Assembly (NCBI GenBank): GCA_021781835.1
Contig: JAJXWD010000020.1
Location: forward strand, 1-37,698
From: Pseudomonadota bacterium
GTDB taxonomy: Bacteria > Pseudomonadota > Alphaproteobacteria > Acetobacterales > Acetobacteraceae
Direction: 5' to 3'
Length of the DNA stretch: 37,698 nucleotides
The notes beneath the pieces are model-generated. The model worked only from the letters and a program-made list of their open reading frames with translations, was not told the origin of the DNA and did not search any database. Each line of letters starts with the position of its first letter. Position 1 is the first letter of the stretch. Below are positions 1 to 8,124 of this stretch, piece after piece. A program made the translations under genes and the position numbers.

Positions 1-952
1 GGCCGGGATGGCGCGCCAGCGCCTGGCCGCGCGCGGCGTGGCGGCCGAGATTTTGACCCTGAGCGGCCTGCCCACGGGGGCGGGCTTGCAGGCGGCGGCG
101 CGCGCGGCGCGCCATGAGGCGCTGGCGGCGGCGGCATGCGCGGCGGGCTGCGTGTTTTTGCTGCTCGGCCACCATGCCGACGACCAGGCCGAGACGGTGG
201 CGATGCGGGCTGAGCGGGGCGAGGCCGGGCTTGAGGGCATGAGCCGCTGGAGCGCGCGGCGCCAGGTGGTGGTGCTGCGGCCCTTGCTGGGATTTGGCAG
301 ACAGGCATTGCGGGACTGGCTGGGCGCGCGGGGCATGGCGTGGGTCGAGGATCCTTCCAACGCGATGGCGCGGTTTGAGCGCGTGCGGGTGCGCCAGGCG
401 GGAACGGGAAAGGCCGCGCGAGGAGGCGATGAGCGGGCCGCGCGCGAGGCGCGCGATGCCGAATTTCTGGCCCGCCACGTGGCCATGAGGCCCGAGGGGT
501 TTGCGCTGCTGGAGGCGGACGCGATGCCAGACACCGCGCTGGGCGCGCTGCTGCGCGCGCTGGGCGGCGCGGCCTATGCGCCCCGCCGCGAGGCCCTGGC
601 CAGGCTGGCCGCGCGGCTAGGCCCGGCGACCTTGGGGGGCGTGCGGATTTTGCCCGCCGGCCGGCTGGGGCCGGGCTGGCTGTGCGTGCGCGAGGCGGCG
701 GCCTGCGCGCCGCCCGTGGCGGCCCGGCCCGGGCGGCGCTGGGATGGACGGTTTTTGTATGAAGGGACGCCCGGCGGCTGGCTGGGCGCGCTGGGCGGGG
801 AAGCCGGGAAATTCAGGCGCCATGGCGGCCTGCCTGCCGCTGTGCTGGCGGTGATGCCAGCCTGGCGCGATGAGGACGGGGGCATCATGTTTCCGGCGCC
901 GGCGCGATTCTGTCCGCCGCAACCCCTGACCAGCCGGCCATTTTGGGCCTGA
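1..952 (+). CDS. tilS: tRNA(Ile)-lysidine synthetase TilS, 5'-truncated by window edge
   Basis: TilS joins lysine to C34 of the AUA-reading tRNA-Ile using ATP. The frame is open to the left edge, so the start and the N-terminal SGGxDS ATP-binding loop lie outside the window; the ATG at base 8 is internal. What remains has the conserved LLGHHADDQAET block (about residues 52-63 counted from base 8), then RPLL, and then WVEDPSN followed by FERVRVR, the order expected in the N-type ATP pyrophosphatase domain. The rest is an Ala/Arg-rich C-terminal region that is poorly conserved in this family. The stop is at 950-952. ftsH follows 130 bp downstream on the same strand; tilS-ftsH adjacency is widespread in bacteria and supports the call. 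Family identity is firm; only the missing N-terminus is unknown. Confidence 0.9.
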   Translation, partial: AGMARQRLAARGVAAEILTLSGLPTGAGLQAAARAARHEALAAAACAAGCVFLLLGHHADDQAETVAMRAERGEAGLEGMSRWSARRQVVVLRPLLGFGRQALRDWLGARGMAWVEDPSNAMARFERVRVRQAGTGKAARGGDERAAREARDAEFLARHVAMRPEGFALLEADAMPDTALGALLRALGGAAYAPRREALARLAARLGPATLGGVRILPAGRLGPGWLCVREAAACAPPVAARPGRRWDGRFLYEGTPGGWLGALGGEAGKFRRHGGLPAAVLAVMPAWRDEDGGIMFPAPARFCPPQPLTSRPFWA

Positions 953-1082
953 AACCGTGGGTTACGGCAAATTATTTGTACAGGCTTGGGAAATCGGTGC
1001 AGAATGTGCATCTATGGATCCGCGGGTCTTGCTGCCGGACGGGGCGGGCTGACGCGGGAAGGAAAGAATTGGGTTTCGCTAT

Positions 1083-2990
1083 ATGAATAATCTGGGTCGA
1101 AACATCGCGCTGTGGGTCGCGGTCGCCCTGTTTCTGGTGGTGCTGTATAACGTCTTCCAGCCCTCCAGCCAGCAGACGGACAACGCGCAGATCGCCTATT
1201 CCAGCTTCCTGGACGAGGTGAAAAACAACAGCGTGCAGAGCGTTGTGATTACCGGCCAGGACATTACCGGCCAGACCAAGGACGGCAAGAGCTTTGAAAC
1301 CTATGCGCCGGAAGATGCCGCGCTGGTCTCGAAGCTTGAGGATGCCGGCGTGTCGGTGACCGCCAAGCCGATCGATGGCGGCAACTGGATCGTGCGTGCC
1401 ATTGTCTCCTGGGCGCCGATGCTGCTGATTTTGGGCGTGTGGATCTTCTTCATGCGCCAGATGCAGGGCGGCGGCGGGCGCGCCATGGGGTTTGGCAAGA
1501 GCCGCGCCAGGCTGCTGACCGAAAAGCAGGGACGGGTGACGTTTGAGGATGTCGCCGGTATCGACGAGGCCAAGGGCGAATTGCAGGAAATCGTCGAATT
1601 TCTGCGCGACCCGCAGAAATTCCAGCGGCTGGGCGGCAAGATCCCCAAGGGGTGCCTGCTCGTGGGGCCGCCGGGCACGGGTAAGACGCTGCTGGCGCGC
1701 GCCATCGCCGGTGAGGCCAATGTGCCGTTTTTCACCATCTCGGGTTCGGATTTCGTCGAGATGTTCGTGGGCGTGGGCGCATCGCGCGTGCGCGATATGT
1801 TTGAGCAGGGCAAGAAGAACGCGCCCTGCATCATCTTCATCGATGAAATCGACGCGGTCGGGCGCCATCGTGGCGCGGGCCTGGGCGGCGGCAACGATGA
1901 GCGCGAGCAGACGCTGAACCAGATGCTGGTGGAGATGGATGGGTTTGAAAGCAATGAGGGCGTGATCCTGATTGCCGCCACCAACCGGCCCGATGTGCTC
2001 GACCCCGCGCTGCTGCGCCCCGGGCGCTTTGACCGCCAGGTGGTGGTGCCCAACCCCGATGTGATGGGCCGCGAGAAGATTTTGCGCGTGCATATGCGCA
2101 AGGTGCCGCTGGCCGCCGATGTGGACGCCAAGGTGATTGCCCGTGGCACGCCCGGATTCTCGGGCGCGGACCTCGCCAATCTGGTGAACGAGGCGGCGCT
2201 GCTGGCGGCGCGCATCGGCAAGCGCGTGGTCGCCATGGCCGAGTTCGAGCACGCCAAGGACAAGGTGCTGATGGGCTCGGAACGCCGCTCGCTGGTGATG
2301 AGCGACGATGAGAAGCGCATGACGGCCTACCACGAGGGCGGGCATGCCATCTGCTCGATCTCGCTGCCCGAATGCGACCCGGTGCACAAGGCCACCATCA
2401 TTCCGCGCGGCCGGGCGCTGGGCATGGTGATGAGCCTGCCCGAGGGCGACCGCTACTCCATGAGCAAGATCAAGCTGTTGCAGCAGCTGATTATGGCCAT
2501 GGGCGGGCGCGCCGCCGAGGAGCTGGTGTTTGGGCAGGATAAGGTCTCGAACGGCGCCTCGGGGGATATTAAAATGGCCACCGATACCGCGCGGCGCATG
2601 ATTACCGAGTGGGGCATGTCGGAGAAGCTCGGCATGGTCGCTTACGGCGAGAATGGCCAGGAGGTGTTTCTGGGCCACTCGGTCACGCAGAACCGCAATG
2701 TCTCGGAAGCGACGGCGCGCGAGATCGATACCGAGGTGCGCGCCTTTATCGACCACGCTTATGCCGAGGCCAAACGCATACTGACCGAGCGCCGCGACGA
2801 TCTGGAGGCGCTGGCCCAAGGGCTGCTGGAATATGAAACCCTCTCGGGCGACGAAATCCAGCAGGTGATCAAGGGTGAGAAAATCACCCGCAAGGTGGTC
2901 GATGAACCCATGGCCGATTCACGCCGCTCATCGGTGCCCACCGCCACACCCAAGGCCCCAGACCTGCCATCGGGCGCCGTGCCGGCCTGA
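1083..2990 (+). CDS. ftsH: ATP-dependent zinc metalloprotease FtsH
   Basis: Membrane-anchored AAA+ protease that extracts and degrades misfolded membrane proteins and short-lived regulators. The 635-residue protein has a first membrane segment at about 9-25, a periplasmic region, and a second segment at about 106-124. The AAA domain has Walker A GPPGTGKT at 195-202, Walker B IFIDEID at 251-257 and the second region of homology with its arginine finger (about 298-318). The zinc site is HEGGH at 417-421 (most family members have HEAGH; both fit HExxH), with D495 in GASGDIK as the likely third ligand. The Ala/Pro-rich tail after about 610 is typical. A purine-rich stretch at 1056-1065 lies 17 nt before the ATG, so the ribosome site is not convincing. 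I saw no clear promoter in 953-1082. Strong hairpins follow the stop. Confidence 0.97.
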   Translation: MNNLGRNIALWVAVALFLVVLYNVFQPSSQQTDNAQIAYSSFLDEVKNNSVQSVVITGQDITGQTKDGKSFETYAPEDAALVSKLEDAGVSVTAKPIDGGNWIVRAIVSWAPMLLILGVWIFFMRQMQGGGGRAMGFGKSRARLLTEKQGRVTFEDVAGIDEAKGELQEIVEFLRDPQKFQRLGGKIPKGCLLVGPPGTGKTLLARAIAGEANVPFFTISGSDFVEMFVGVGASRVRDMFEQGKKNAPCIIFIDEIDAVGRHRGAGLGGGNDEREQTLNQMLVEMDGFESNEGVILIAATNRPDVLDPALLRPGRFDRQVVVPNPDVMGREKILRVHMRKVPLAADVDAKVIARGTPGFSGADLANLVNEAALLAARIGKRVVAMAEFEHAKDKVLMGSERRSLVMSDDEKRMTAYHEGGHAICSISLPECDPVHKATIIPRGRALGMVMSLPEGDRYSMSKIKLLQQLIMAMGGRAAEELVFGQDKVSNGASGDIKMATDTARRMITEWGMSEKLGMVAYGENGQEVFLGHSVTQNRNVSEATAREIDTEVRAFIDHAYAEAKRILTERRDDLEALAQGLLEYETLSGDEIQQVIKGEKITRKVVDEPMADSRRSSVPTATPKAPDLPSGAVPA

Positions 2991-3012
2991 GGCTTCACGG
3001 AGGTGACGTGCC

Positions 3013-3062
3013 CCAGGGGGCGCTGCCCCCTGGACCCCCGCCAAAGGCCGAGAGGCCTTTGG
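3013..3062 (+). terminator. Two hairpins downstream of ftsH
   Basis: Two perfect stem-loops follow the ftsH stop. Stem 3013-3020 pairs with 3026-3033 (8 bp, loop 5). Stem 3041-3049 pairs with 3054-3062 (9 bp, loop GAGA). The second has an A/T-containing stem base and a stable GNRA-type tetraloop. No long T tract follows, so classical intrinsic termination is only probable. Hairpins of the first, G/C-only kind may be repeated intergenic elements in this genome. Confidence 0.55.
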
Positions 3063-3075
3063 AAACCAATTAGTT

Positions 3076-3141
3076 AAGGCTCAGAAAAGGGGCCTGCTCA
3101 TGCCGCTCAACCGGCACGGGCAGGCCCCTTTTCTGAGCCTT
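3076..3141. terminator. 22-bp perfect palindromic stem, bidirectional terminator candidate
   Basis: Bases 3076-3097 are an exact reverse complement of 3120-3141, 22 of 22 positions. The 22-nt loop holds its own 5-bp stem (tgccg/cggca). The stem carries AAAA on one arm and TTTT on the other, so either strand gives a GC stem interrupted by A/T pairs. It lies midway between the ends of convergent ftsH and panB, where a terminator serving both strands would be expected. The structure is certain from the sequence; its function is inferred. Confidence 0.7.
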
Positions 3142-3155
3142 GATACTATTGAGGT

Positions 3156-3205
3156 CCAGGGGCTCGGCCCCTGGCAGGGGGTGCAGGGGGACAGCGTCCC
3201 CCTGC
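3156..3205 (-). terminator. Two hairpins downstream of panB
   Basis: Two further perfect stem-loops sit on the panB side: 3156-3163 with 3167-3174 (8 bp, loop 3) and 3183-3192 with 3196-3205 (10 bp, loop 3). With the two hairpins on the ftsH side they flank the central 22-bp palindrome almost symmetrically. They probably help end transcription of the slt-pgpA-pncC-panB unit; no T-run is present. Confidence 0.5.
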
Positions 3206-3228
3206 GGCAGGTCAAGCTCCGTGAAGAC

Positions 3229-4005
3229 TCAGACCGGGAAGGTGCCGGTGCGGGTTTCGGTGGCGTAGGTGGTGAGGGCTTGGGTGAGCAGTTCGGTGCC
3301 GTTGAGGTAGGGTTTGGCGAAAGAGGGGGCTTTATCGGGGTTGAGGCCGAGCACGTCGTGGAGGACGAGGACCTGGGCGGTGGTGCCGGGGCCGGCGCCG
3401 ATGCCGATGGTGGGGATTTCGAGGGTTTGGGTGATGCGGGTGGCGAGGTCGGCGGGGATGGCTTCCATGAGGAGCATGCGCGCGCCGGCGGCCTGGAGGG
3501 CGAGGGCGTCGTCGAACAGTTTATCGGCGGCTTCCTGGGTTTTGCCTTGGCGTTTGAAGCCGCCGAGCTGGCGGACATGCTGGGGCGTGAGGCCGATATG
3601 GGCGCAGACGGGGATGGCGCGGGCGGACAGGAAGGCGGTGGTTTCGGCCATGACGGCGCCGCCTTCGAGTTTGACGATGTCGGCGCCGGCCTTGAGCAGG
3701 CGGGCGCTGGCGGCGAAGGCTTGCTGGGGGGATTCCTCGAAGGCGCCGAAGGGCAGGTCGGCCATGACCAGGGGCTTGGTGACCGCGCGGGCGACGATGC
3801 GGGTGTGGTATTCCATTTGTTCGAGGGAGACGGGCAGGGTGTCTTTTTCGCCGGCCATCATCATGCCGAGCGAATCGCCGACCAGCAGGGCGTCGAGCCC
3901 GGCTTGTTCGGCGAGGCGGGCCATGGCGTAGTCATAGGCGGTGATCATGGCCAGCTTGCGGCCGTCCTGCTTGGCTTTCTGCCAGGCGGCGATGGATTTG
4001 GTCAT
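3229..4005 (-). CDS. panB: 3-methyl-2-oxobutanoate hydroxymethyltransferase (PanB)
   Basis: First committed step of pantothenate synthesis: transfers a hydroxymethyl group from methylene-tetrahydrofolate to alpha-ketoisovalerate, giving ketopantoate. The 258-residue protein has the family hallmarks in order: VGDSLGM with metal ligand D44, DLPFG with D83, KLEGG with E114, HIGLTPQ at about 136-142, GFKRQG at 149-154, the expected catalytic glutamate E181 in LMEAIP, and IPTIGIGAG near 197-205. The position usually read as GHIGLTPQ is AHIGLTPQ here, a mild change. The ATG at 4003-4005 overlaps the TGA of pncC (ATGA), so translation is probably coupled. No panC lies next to it in the window; pantothenate genes are often scattered in alphaproteobacteria. 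Confidence 0.95.
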   Translation of the reverse strand: MTKSIAAWQKAKQDGRKLAMITAYDYAMARLAEQAGLDALLVGDSLGMMMAGEKDTLPVSLEQMEYHTRIVARAVTKPLVMADLPFGAFEESPQQAFAASARLLKAGADIVKLEGGAVMAETTAFLSARAIPVCAHIGLTPQHVRQLGGFKRQGKTQEAADKLFDDALALQAAGARMLLMEAIPADLATRITQTLEIPTIGIGAGPGTTAQVLVLHDVLGLNPDKAPSFAKPYLNGTELLTQALTTYATETRTGTFPV

Positions 4006-4472
4006 GGGGTGTTGGCTTCCTCCAGCAGCAGGGCGAGGGCGAAATCGGTCGCCTGACGGCGGATTTCGGCCCGGTCGCCCGGGAAAACTCGGCTGTATGT
4101 AGCGACGCCCCGCGAAGATGCCAGCCCGAACCAGACCGTGCCGACGGGTTTTTTGGGGGAGCCGCCGGTGGGGCCGGCGATGCCGGTGGTGCTGAGGGCG
4201 AGGCTGGCGCCGGATTGGGCGCGCGCGCCCTGGGCCATGGCGGCGGCGGTTTCGGGGGAGACGGCGCCATGGGTGGCGAGCAGGCTGGCGGGCACGCCGA
4301 GCATGCTGGTTTTGGCCGCGTTGGCGTAGGTGACGAAACCGTGGGTGAAGGTGGCGGAGGCGCCGGGGATTTCGGTGAGGGCGGCGGCGACGAGGCCGCC
4401 GGTGCAGCTTTCGGCGGTGGCCAGGGTGAGGCCGCGGGCGGTGAGGGCGGCGATGAGGTTGGCCGCGCTCAC
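4002..4472 (-). CDS. pncC: Nicotinamide-nucleotide amidase (CinA C-terminal domain)
   Basis: PncC-type proteins deamidate nicotinamide mononucleotide in pyridine nucleotide salvage. The 156-residue protein matches the stand-alone CinA C-terminal domain: LATAESCTGGLVAAALTEIPGAS near the N-terminus, then FVTYANAAKTSMLGV, GAVSPETAAAMAQGAR, and STTGIAGPTGGSPKKPVGTVWFGL. The frame is open upstream to an ATG at 4577, but that stretch lies inside pgpA and looks like no known domain. The GTG at 4470-4472 forms a GTGA overlap with the pgpA stop and puts the conserved domain right at the N-terminus, so it is the better start. There is no N-terminal molybdopterin-binding-like half of full-length CinA. 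Confidence 0.92.
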   Translation of the reverse strand: MSAANLIAALTARGLTLATAESCTGGLVAAALTEIPGASATFTHGFVTYANAAKTSMLGVPASLLATHGAVSPETAAAMAQGARAQSGASLALSTTGIAGPTGGSPKKPVGTVWFGLASSRGVATYSRVFPGDRAEIRRQATDFALALLLEEANTP

Positions 4473-4933
4473 AGCGGGGAGACCAGGTGCAGGGCCAGCA
4501 CGATGGCCCAGGCCAGGGCGCCGGCGATCAGGTCGTCCAGCATGATGCCCCAGGCATCGTGGCGGGCATCGGCCCATTTGACGGGGCCGGGCTTTAGGAT
4601 GTCGAACAGGCGGAACAGCGCGAAGGAGAGGGCGAGGCCGCCGGGGGTGACGTGGTAGAGGGCGAGGAGCGGGATCATCTGGCCGGCGATTTCGTCGATC
4701 ACGATCCAGCCGGGGTCGCGGGTGGCGGTGTCTCCCGGGAGTTGCTTGATGGCGTGGACGCCGAGCGCCGAGGCGAGGACGATGCCAAAGAGCAGCGCCA
4801 GATGGCCGAGCGACAGCAGCAGGGCGCCCAGCGCCAGCCCCACCAGCGAGCCCGCCGTGCCCGGCGCCTTGGGGGAAAAGCCCGCGCCGAAGCCGGCGCA
4901 GAGGAGGCGCCAGGGGGTCAGTTTTTCAGCCAT
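4469..4933 (-). CDS. pgpA: Phosphatidylglycerophosphatase A
   Basis: Dephosphorylates phosphatidylglycerophosphate to phosphatidylglycerol at the inner membrane. The 154-residue protein carries the PgpA motifs: GFGAGFSPKAPGTAGSL near 14-30, DPGWIVIDEIAGQMIPLL near 73-90 with the acidic cluster, FRLFDILKPGPVKW near 111-124, and GIMLDDLIAG near 130-139. Hydrophobic segments at about 29-60, 85-110 and 134-150 fit a polytopic membrane enzyme. Its start lies inside the last 16 bp of slt and its stop overlaps the GTG of pncC. The pgpA-pncC pair is common in alphaproteobacteria. Confidence 0.95.
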   Translation of the reverse strand: MAEKLTPWRLLCAGFGAGFSPKAPGTAGSLVGLALGALLLSLGHLALLFGIVLASALGVHAIKQLPGDTATRDPGWIVIDEIAGQMIPLLALYHVTPGGLALSFALFRLFDILKPGPVKWADARHDAWGIMLDDLIAGALAWAIVLALHLVSPL

Positions 4934-6495
4934 GGGGTCACCGTGAGGTCGGCCGAGCCGGTGAGGAAGGCGCGGTAGATGGCGATGTTTTCGGACACGC
5001 GCTCAACGTAGTTGCGGGTTTCGTTATAGGGGATTTCCTCGATCCAATCGATGATGTCGGCGCCGTTGTCGGCGGCGGGCATTTCGGGGTCGCCATTGGC
5101 GGCGATCCAGCGGCGGACGTTGGTGGGGCCGGCATTATAGGCGGCGATGGCGAGCGGCAGGCAAGTGCCGAAATCGGCCACCTGCTGGGAGAGATAGGCT
5201 TCGCCCAGCGCCATGTTTTGGTCGGGGTTGAAGGGGTTGGAATAGGGGAGGGCGTATTTGCGCGCGGTGAGGCGGGCGGTGGCGGGCATGAGCTGCATGA
5301 GCCCCATGGCGCCCGCGCCTGAGATGATGGTGGCGTCGAAGCTGCTTTCCTGGCGCATGATGCCGTTGGCGACCGCGGGGGCGAGCGGGCCGGAGGCGGG
5401 CGGGGTGTAGGGCATGGGCCAGCCATCGGGGAGCAGGACCTGGCCGGCGGCGCCCGCCGAGCGGGCGATGGACACGGCCGATTGCGGCAGGTTGAGCGAG
5501 AGCGCCAGGCGGGCGGCCATGGCGCGGGTTTTGTCGTCGCCCGCCACGGCGCCCAGGCGGTCGAGGAAGATGGCGGCGTCTTTGGTGTCGTTCATCTGGG
5601 AGAGGAGAACGGCGGCGCGGGGCAGCTCCATGAGGCTGAAATCGAGCGCGTCTTGCAGGGTGAGGTCAGGGGGCTGGGCGGCGGTGATGCGCGCGGCGAG
5701 GGTTTGGGGGCTCTCGCCCAGGCTGTAGGAGGCGAGCTGGCCGTAGAAGGTGTCTGGGTATTGGGCGGCGTGTTCGTAGTCGGATTGGGCGTCTGGACCC
5801 GACTCGGCGCGGCCCAGCCAGTACCAGGCGCGCGACTGGGTGATGGCGGCGGGCGAGCTGGTGGTGAGCTGGCGGAACCAGACGGCGGCCTGGGTGGGGT
5901 GGTGGAGCAGGCGCAGCGCGATGAAGCCGGCGAGGAAATCATGGTCGGCCAGCTGCCCGTCCTGGGTATTTGGCGGGGTGAAGGAGGTGGCGACCTGGTA
6001 GGCGGCGCGGGCATCGTGCTGGAGGAGCAGGGTGCGGGCGAGGGCGGAGGCATCGGGCCAGAACAGGGCTTGCTGGCCGGGGGCGGCGGCGGCGATGGCC
6101 TGGGCGGCGTTGGCGCGCCAGAGCTGGACGGCATCTTGGTATTGTTTGGCGTCGAACAGGGCTTCGGCCTGGACGATGAAATCTGGGGTTTGGGGGGGCT
6201 GGCTGGTGGTGCCGGCGGCTTGGGCGGCGCGGAAGGCGAGCAGGCCTTGGTCTGGCCAGTCGGGGTTTTGGGACTGGAACTGGGTGATTTCATCTTCCGT
6301 GCCGCCGCCGGGCGAGGTGAGCTGGAAGAAGGTGACCAGCTTGGCGACCAGAGGGTCTCCGGTTTGGGCGGCCAGCGCCTGGGCGCCCTGGAAGTCGCCT
6401 TGGCGGATATCGGTCATGATTTGGGGTGAGGCGGGGACCTGCGCGCAGGCAAGGGCGGGGGCGAGCAGGAACGGCAGAACGGCCAAGGCTTTCAT
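4918..6495 (-). CDS. slt: Soluble lytic murein transglycosylase (Slt family)
   Basis: Periplasmic enzyme that cleaves the MurNAc-GlcNAc bond of peptidoglycan, forming 1,6-anhydro-MurNAc ends. The frame can be read from 6531, but the ATG at 6493-6495 starts directly at a signal peptide (Lys at 2, hydrophobic core, ALACA cleavage site near 17-18), so I chose it; 525 residues. A long Ala/Gln-rich helical region (about 20-360) resembles the superhelical domain of Slt70. The C-terminal lysozyme-like domain has RQESSFD with the likely catalytic E383, then GAMGLMQLMPATA, ALGEAYL and AIAAYNAGP, then the NETRNYVERV block. It heads a minus-strand operon with pgpA, pncC and panB and is divergent from dapA across 95 bp. 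Confidence 0.93.
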   Translation of the reverse strand: MKALAVLPFLLAPALACAQVPASPQIMTDIRQGDFQGAQALAAQTGDPLVAKLVTFFQLTSPGGGTEDEITQFQSQNPDWPDQGLLAFRAAQAAGTTSQPPQTPDFIVQAEALFDAKQYQDAVQLWRANAAQAIAAAAPGQQALFWPDASALARTLLLQHDARAAYQVATSFTPPNTQDGQLADHDFLAGFIALRLLHHPTQAAVWFRQLTTSSPAAITQSRAWYWLGRAESGPDAQSDYEHAAQYPDTFYGQLASYSLGESPQTLAARITAAQPPDLTLQDALDFSLMELPRAAVLLSQMNDTKDAAIFLDRLGAVAGDDKTRAMAARLALSLNLPQSAVSIARSAGAAGQVLLPDGWPMPYTPPASGPLAPAVANGIMRQESSFDATIISGAGAMGLMQLMPATARLTARKYALPYSNPFNPDQNMALGEAYLSQQVADFGTCLPLAIAAYNAGPTNVRRWIAANGDPEMPAADNGADIIDWIEEIPYNETRNYVERVSENIAIYRAFLTGSADLTVTPWLKN

Positions 6496-6576
6496 GGCGT
6501 GCAGTGTAGCAGCGCGAGGCGCGCGGGCCAAACGCGCTTGCCCGAAAAGCCGTGGGGCATTAGGTGAAAGGCCTGT

Positions 6577-6581
6577 AGGAG
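6577..6581 (+). promoter_or_regulatory. Ribosome binding site of dapA
   Basis: AGGAG nine bases before the ATG at 6591. It is one of the clearest Shine-Dalgarno sites in a window where many genes rely on start/stop overlap instead, and it fixes the dapA start. Confidence 0.75.
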
Positions 6582-6590
6582 AACGTTAAA

Positions 6591-7469
6591 ATGTTTCACG
6601 GTTCGCTGACCGCGCTGATCACGCCCATGAACGAGGATGGCAGCCTCGACCTGGACGCGTATCGGCGTTTGATCGATTGGCAGATCGCCAATGGGACCAC
6701 CGGGCTGGTGCCGGTGGGGACCACGGGCGAATCCCCCACGCTTAGCCATGAGGAGCATAAGCTGGTGGTGGAGACCGCCGTGAAACAGGCCAAGGGACGC
6801 GTGCCGGTGATGGCGGGGGCGGGGTCGAACTCGACCGCCGAGGCGATTGAGCTGGCGAAATATGCCGAGTCGGTGGGGGCCAACGGCGTGCTGGTGGTGA
6901 CACCCTATTACAACAAGCCGACCCAGGAAGGGTTGTACCGGCATTTTGCCGCCATTGCCGGGGCGGTTTCGGTGCCGGTGATTATTTATAACATCCCCGG
7001 GCGCTCGGTGATCGATATGAGCGTGGAGACCATGGCGCGGCTGGCCGAGATCAGGAACATCGCCGGTGTGAAGGACGCGACCGCCAACCTGACGCGGCCC
7101 CTGCATATCCGCAAGGCGATCGGGCCGGATTTCATTCAGCTTTCGGGCGAGGACCATACGGTGCTGAGCTTTTTGGCCGATGGCGGGCATGGCTGTATTT
7201 CGGTGACCTCGAACGTGGCGCCGCGCCAGTGCGCGCAGATTCATGAAATGTGGGCGCGGGGCGATACCAAGGGCGCGCTCGAGGTGCAGATGAAGCTGCT
7301 GGCGCTGCATGATGCGATGTTTTGCGAGAGCAACCCGGGGCCGGTGAAATATGCCGCCTCATTGCTGGGCTTTGGCGCCAACCATGTGCGCCTGCCGCTG
7401 GCGCCGGTTGCGGAGGCTTCGGCCGAGCGGATACGGGCGGCGATGGTTGAGGCCGGCGTGCTGGCGTGA
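6591..7469 (+). CDS. dapA: 4-hydroxy-tetrahydrodipicolinate synthase
   Basis: Condenses pyruvate with aspartate semialdehyde, the branch point to diaminopimelate and lysine. The 292-residue TIM barrel has the GTTGE loop (T44-T45), Y133 in YNIPGR with R138, and the Schiff-base lysine K161 in GVKDAT; these match the catalytic set of the family. Length is typical. The start is supported by AGGAG at 6577-6581. The stop overlaps the GTG of smpB (GTGA), so both are one unit; dapA-smpB is a familiar alphaproteobacterial pair. Confidence 0.97.
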   Translation: MFHGSLTALITPMNEDGSLDLDAYRRLIDWQIANGTTGLVPVGTTGESPTLSHEEHKLVVETAVKQAKGRVPVMAGAGSNSTAEAIELAKYAESVGANGVLVVTPYYNKPTQEGLYRHFAAIAGAVSVPVIIYNIPGRSVIDMSVETMARLAEIRNIAGVKDATANLTRPLHIRKAIGPDFIQLSGEDHTVLSFLADGGHGCISVTSNVAPRQCAQIHEMWARGDTKGALEVQMKLLALHDAMFCESNPGPVKYAASLLGFGANHVRLPLAPVAEASAERIRAAMVEAGVLA

Positions 7470-7948
7470 GCAAGGACGACAAGAAATCGGGCATGATTGC
7501 GCACGGCATTGCCGCGCAGAACCGCAAGGCCCGGTTTGATTACAAGATTCTCGATACGATCGAGGCCGGGATTGTGCTGCATGGCGCGGAGGTGAAATCT
7601 CTGCGCCTGGGGCGCGCGCAGATGACCGATGCCTGGGCCGGCGAGCGCGATGGCGAGCTTTATTTGTTCAACCTCTATATCCCGGAATATCAGGGCGGGG
7701 TGTTCGCGCGCTTTGATGTGCGGGGCGCGCGCAAGCTGCTGGTGAAGCGCAAGGAGCGCAGCAAGCTGCTGGGCGCGGTGGCGCGCGACCGCCAGACGCT
7801 GGTGCCGCTCGATATTCACTTCAACCCGCGGGGCCTGGCCAAGGTGACGCTGGGGCTGGCGGAAGGCAAGCAGAAGGCCGACAAGCGCCAGGCATCGGCG
7901 GAGCGGGACTGGGCGCGCGACAAGGCGCGGCTGCTGCGCAACCGCTAA
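7466..7948 (+). CDS. smpB: SsrA-binding protein SmpB
   Basis: Binds tmRNA and guides it to stalled ribosomes for trans-translation. The 160-residue protein has the expected core: NRKARFDYKILDTIEAGIVL, then GAEVKSLRLGRAQMTDAW, ARKLLVKRKE, LVPLDIHFNPRGLAKVTLGLAEGK, and a basic tail with KADKR and DWARDKARLLRNR. The start is a GTG at 7466-7468 overlapping the dapA stop. The two strongly basic ends fit tmRNA and rRNA contacts. No tmRNA (ssrA) gene is visible nearby. A strong hairpin follows 39 bp downstream. Confidence 0.96.
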   Translation: MSKDDKKSGMIAHGIAAQNRKARFDYKILDTIEAGIVLHGAEVKSLRLGRAQMTDAWAGERDGELYLFNLYIPEYQGGVFARFDVRGARKLLVKRKERSKLLGAVARDRQTLVPLDIHFNPRGLAKVTLGLAEGKQKADKRQASAERDWARDKARLLRNR

Positions 7949-7987
7949 AAACCATCTTATTGATATTATTAAAAGTTTTTGCGGGGT

Positions 7988-8017
7988 TTGGGGCGCTTTT
8001 TACAAAAAGCGCCCCAA
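7988..8017. terminator. Bidirectional terminator between smpB and UDG gene
   Basis: Bases 7988-8001 are the exact reverse complement of 8004-8017 (14 of 14). The innermost A/T pairs probably stay open, leaving a G/C-rich stem flanked by T5 and A5, then TTTT nearby at 8020-8023. It lies between convergent smpB and the uracil-DNA glycosylase gene and can serve both. Confidence 0.75.
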
Positions 8018-8044
8018 GATTTTGGTTGCCACGCCAAACTCTTT

Positions 8045-8080
8045 GATTTTGCGCGTGGCCGCCCCACCACCCCCACGCGC
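8045..8080 (-). repeat. Single inverted copy of the hairpin element found at 9992-10111
   Basis: Read on the minus strand, 8080-8051 matches the 30-base core of the 40-bp tandem repeat upstream of rpoZ at 27 of 30 positions, and is followed by the same CAAAAT tail. The core folds into an 8-bp stem with a 14-base G-rich loop. Two of the three differences (positions 6 and 25 of the core) pair with each other: T:A here, C:G in the tandem array. The hairpin is therefore kept while the sequence changes. Confidence 0.8.
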
Positions 8081-8109
8081 ATATCAGTAGCCTCAGGGCT
8101 GACTGATAT
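8081..8109. repeat. Imperfect palindrome, related to the one at 27938-27967
   Basis: The outer arms atatcagt (8081-8088) and actgatat (8102-8109) are exact reverse complements. The whole element, read on the minus strand, aligns with the palindrome after nadK at about 80 percent identity over 30 positions. It abuts the hairpin element at 8045-8080; the later copy too is followed by a similar G-rich string. Probably a repetitive extragenic palindrome family. Confidence 0.65.
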
Positions 8110-8124
8110 TAATTTCAGCAACCT

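Noticed and set aside
985-1017. Heat-shock sigma-32-type promoter before ftsH (CTTG ... CTATGG)
   Set aside because: The spacing between the boxes is wrong and the -10 match poor; regulation of ftsH by heat shock is known elsewhere, but the sequence here does not show it.
972-2819. 615-codon open frame on the minus strand opposite ftsH
   Set aside because: His/Gln/Arg-rich translation with no recognisable domain; it mirrors the strongly biased codons of ftsH. Similar long antisense frames opposite rel, dacA, the GT genes and the symporter were left out for the same reason.
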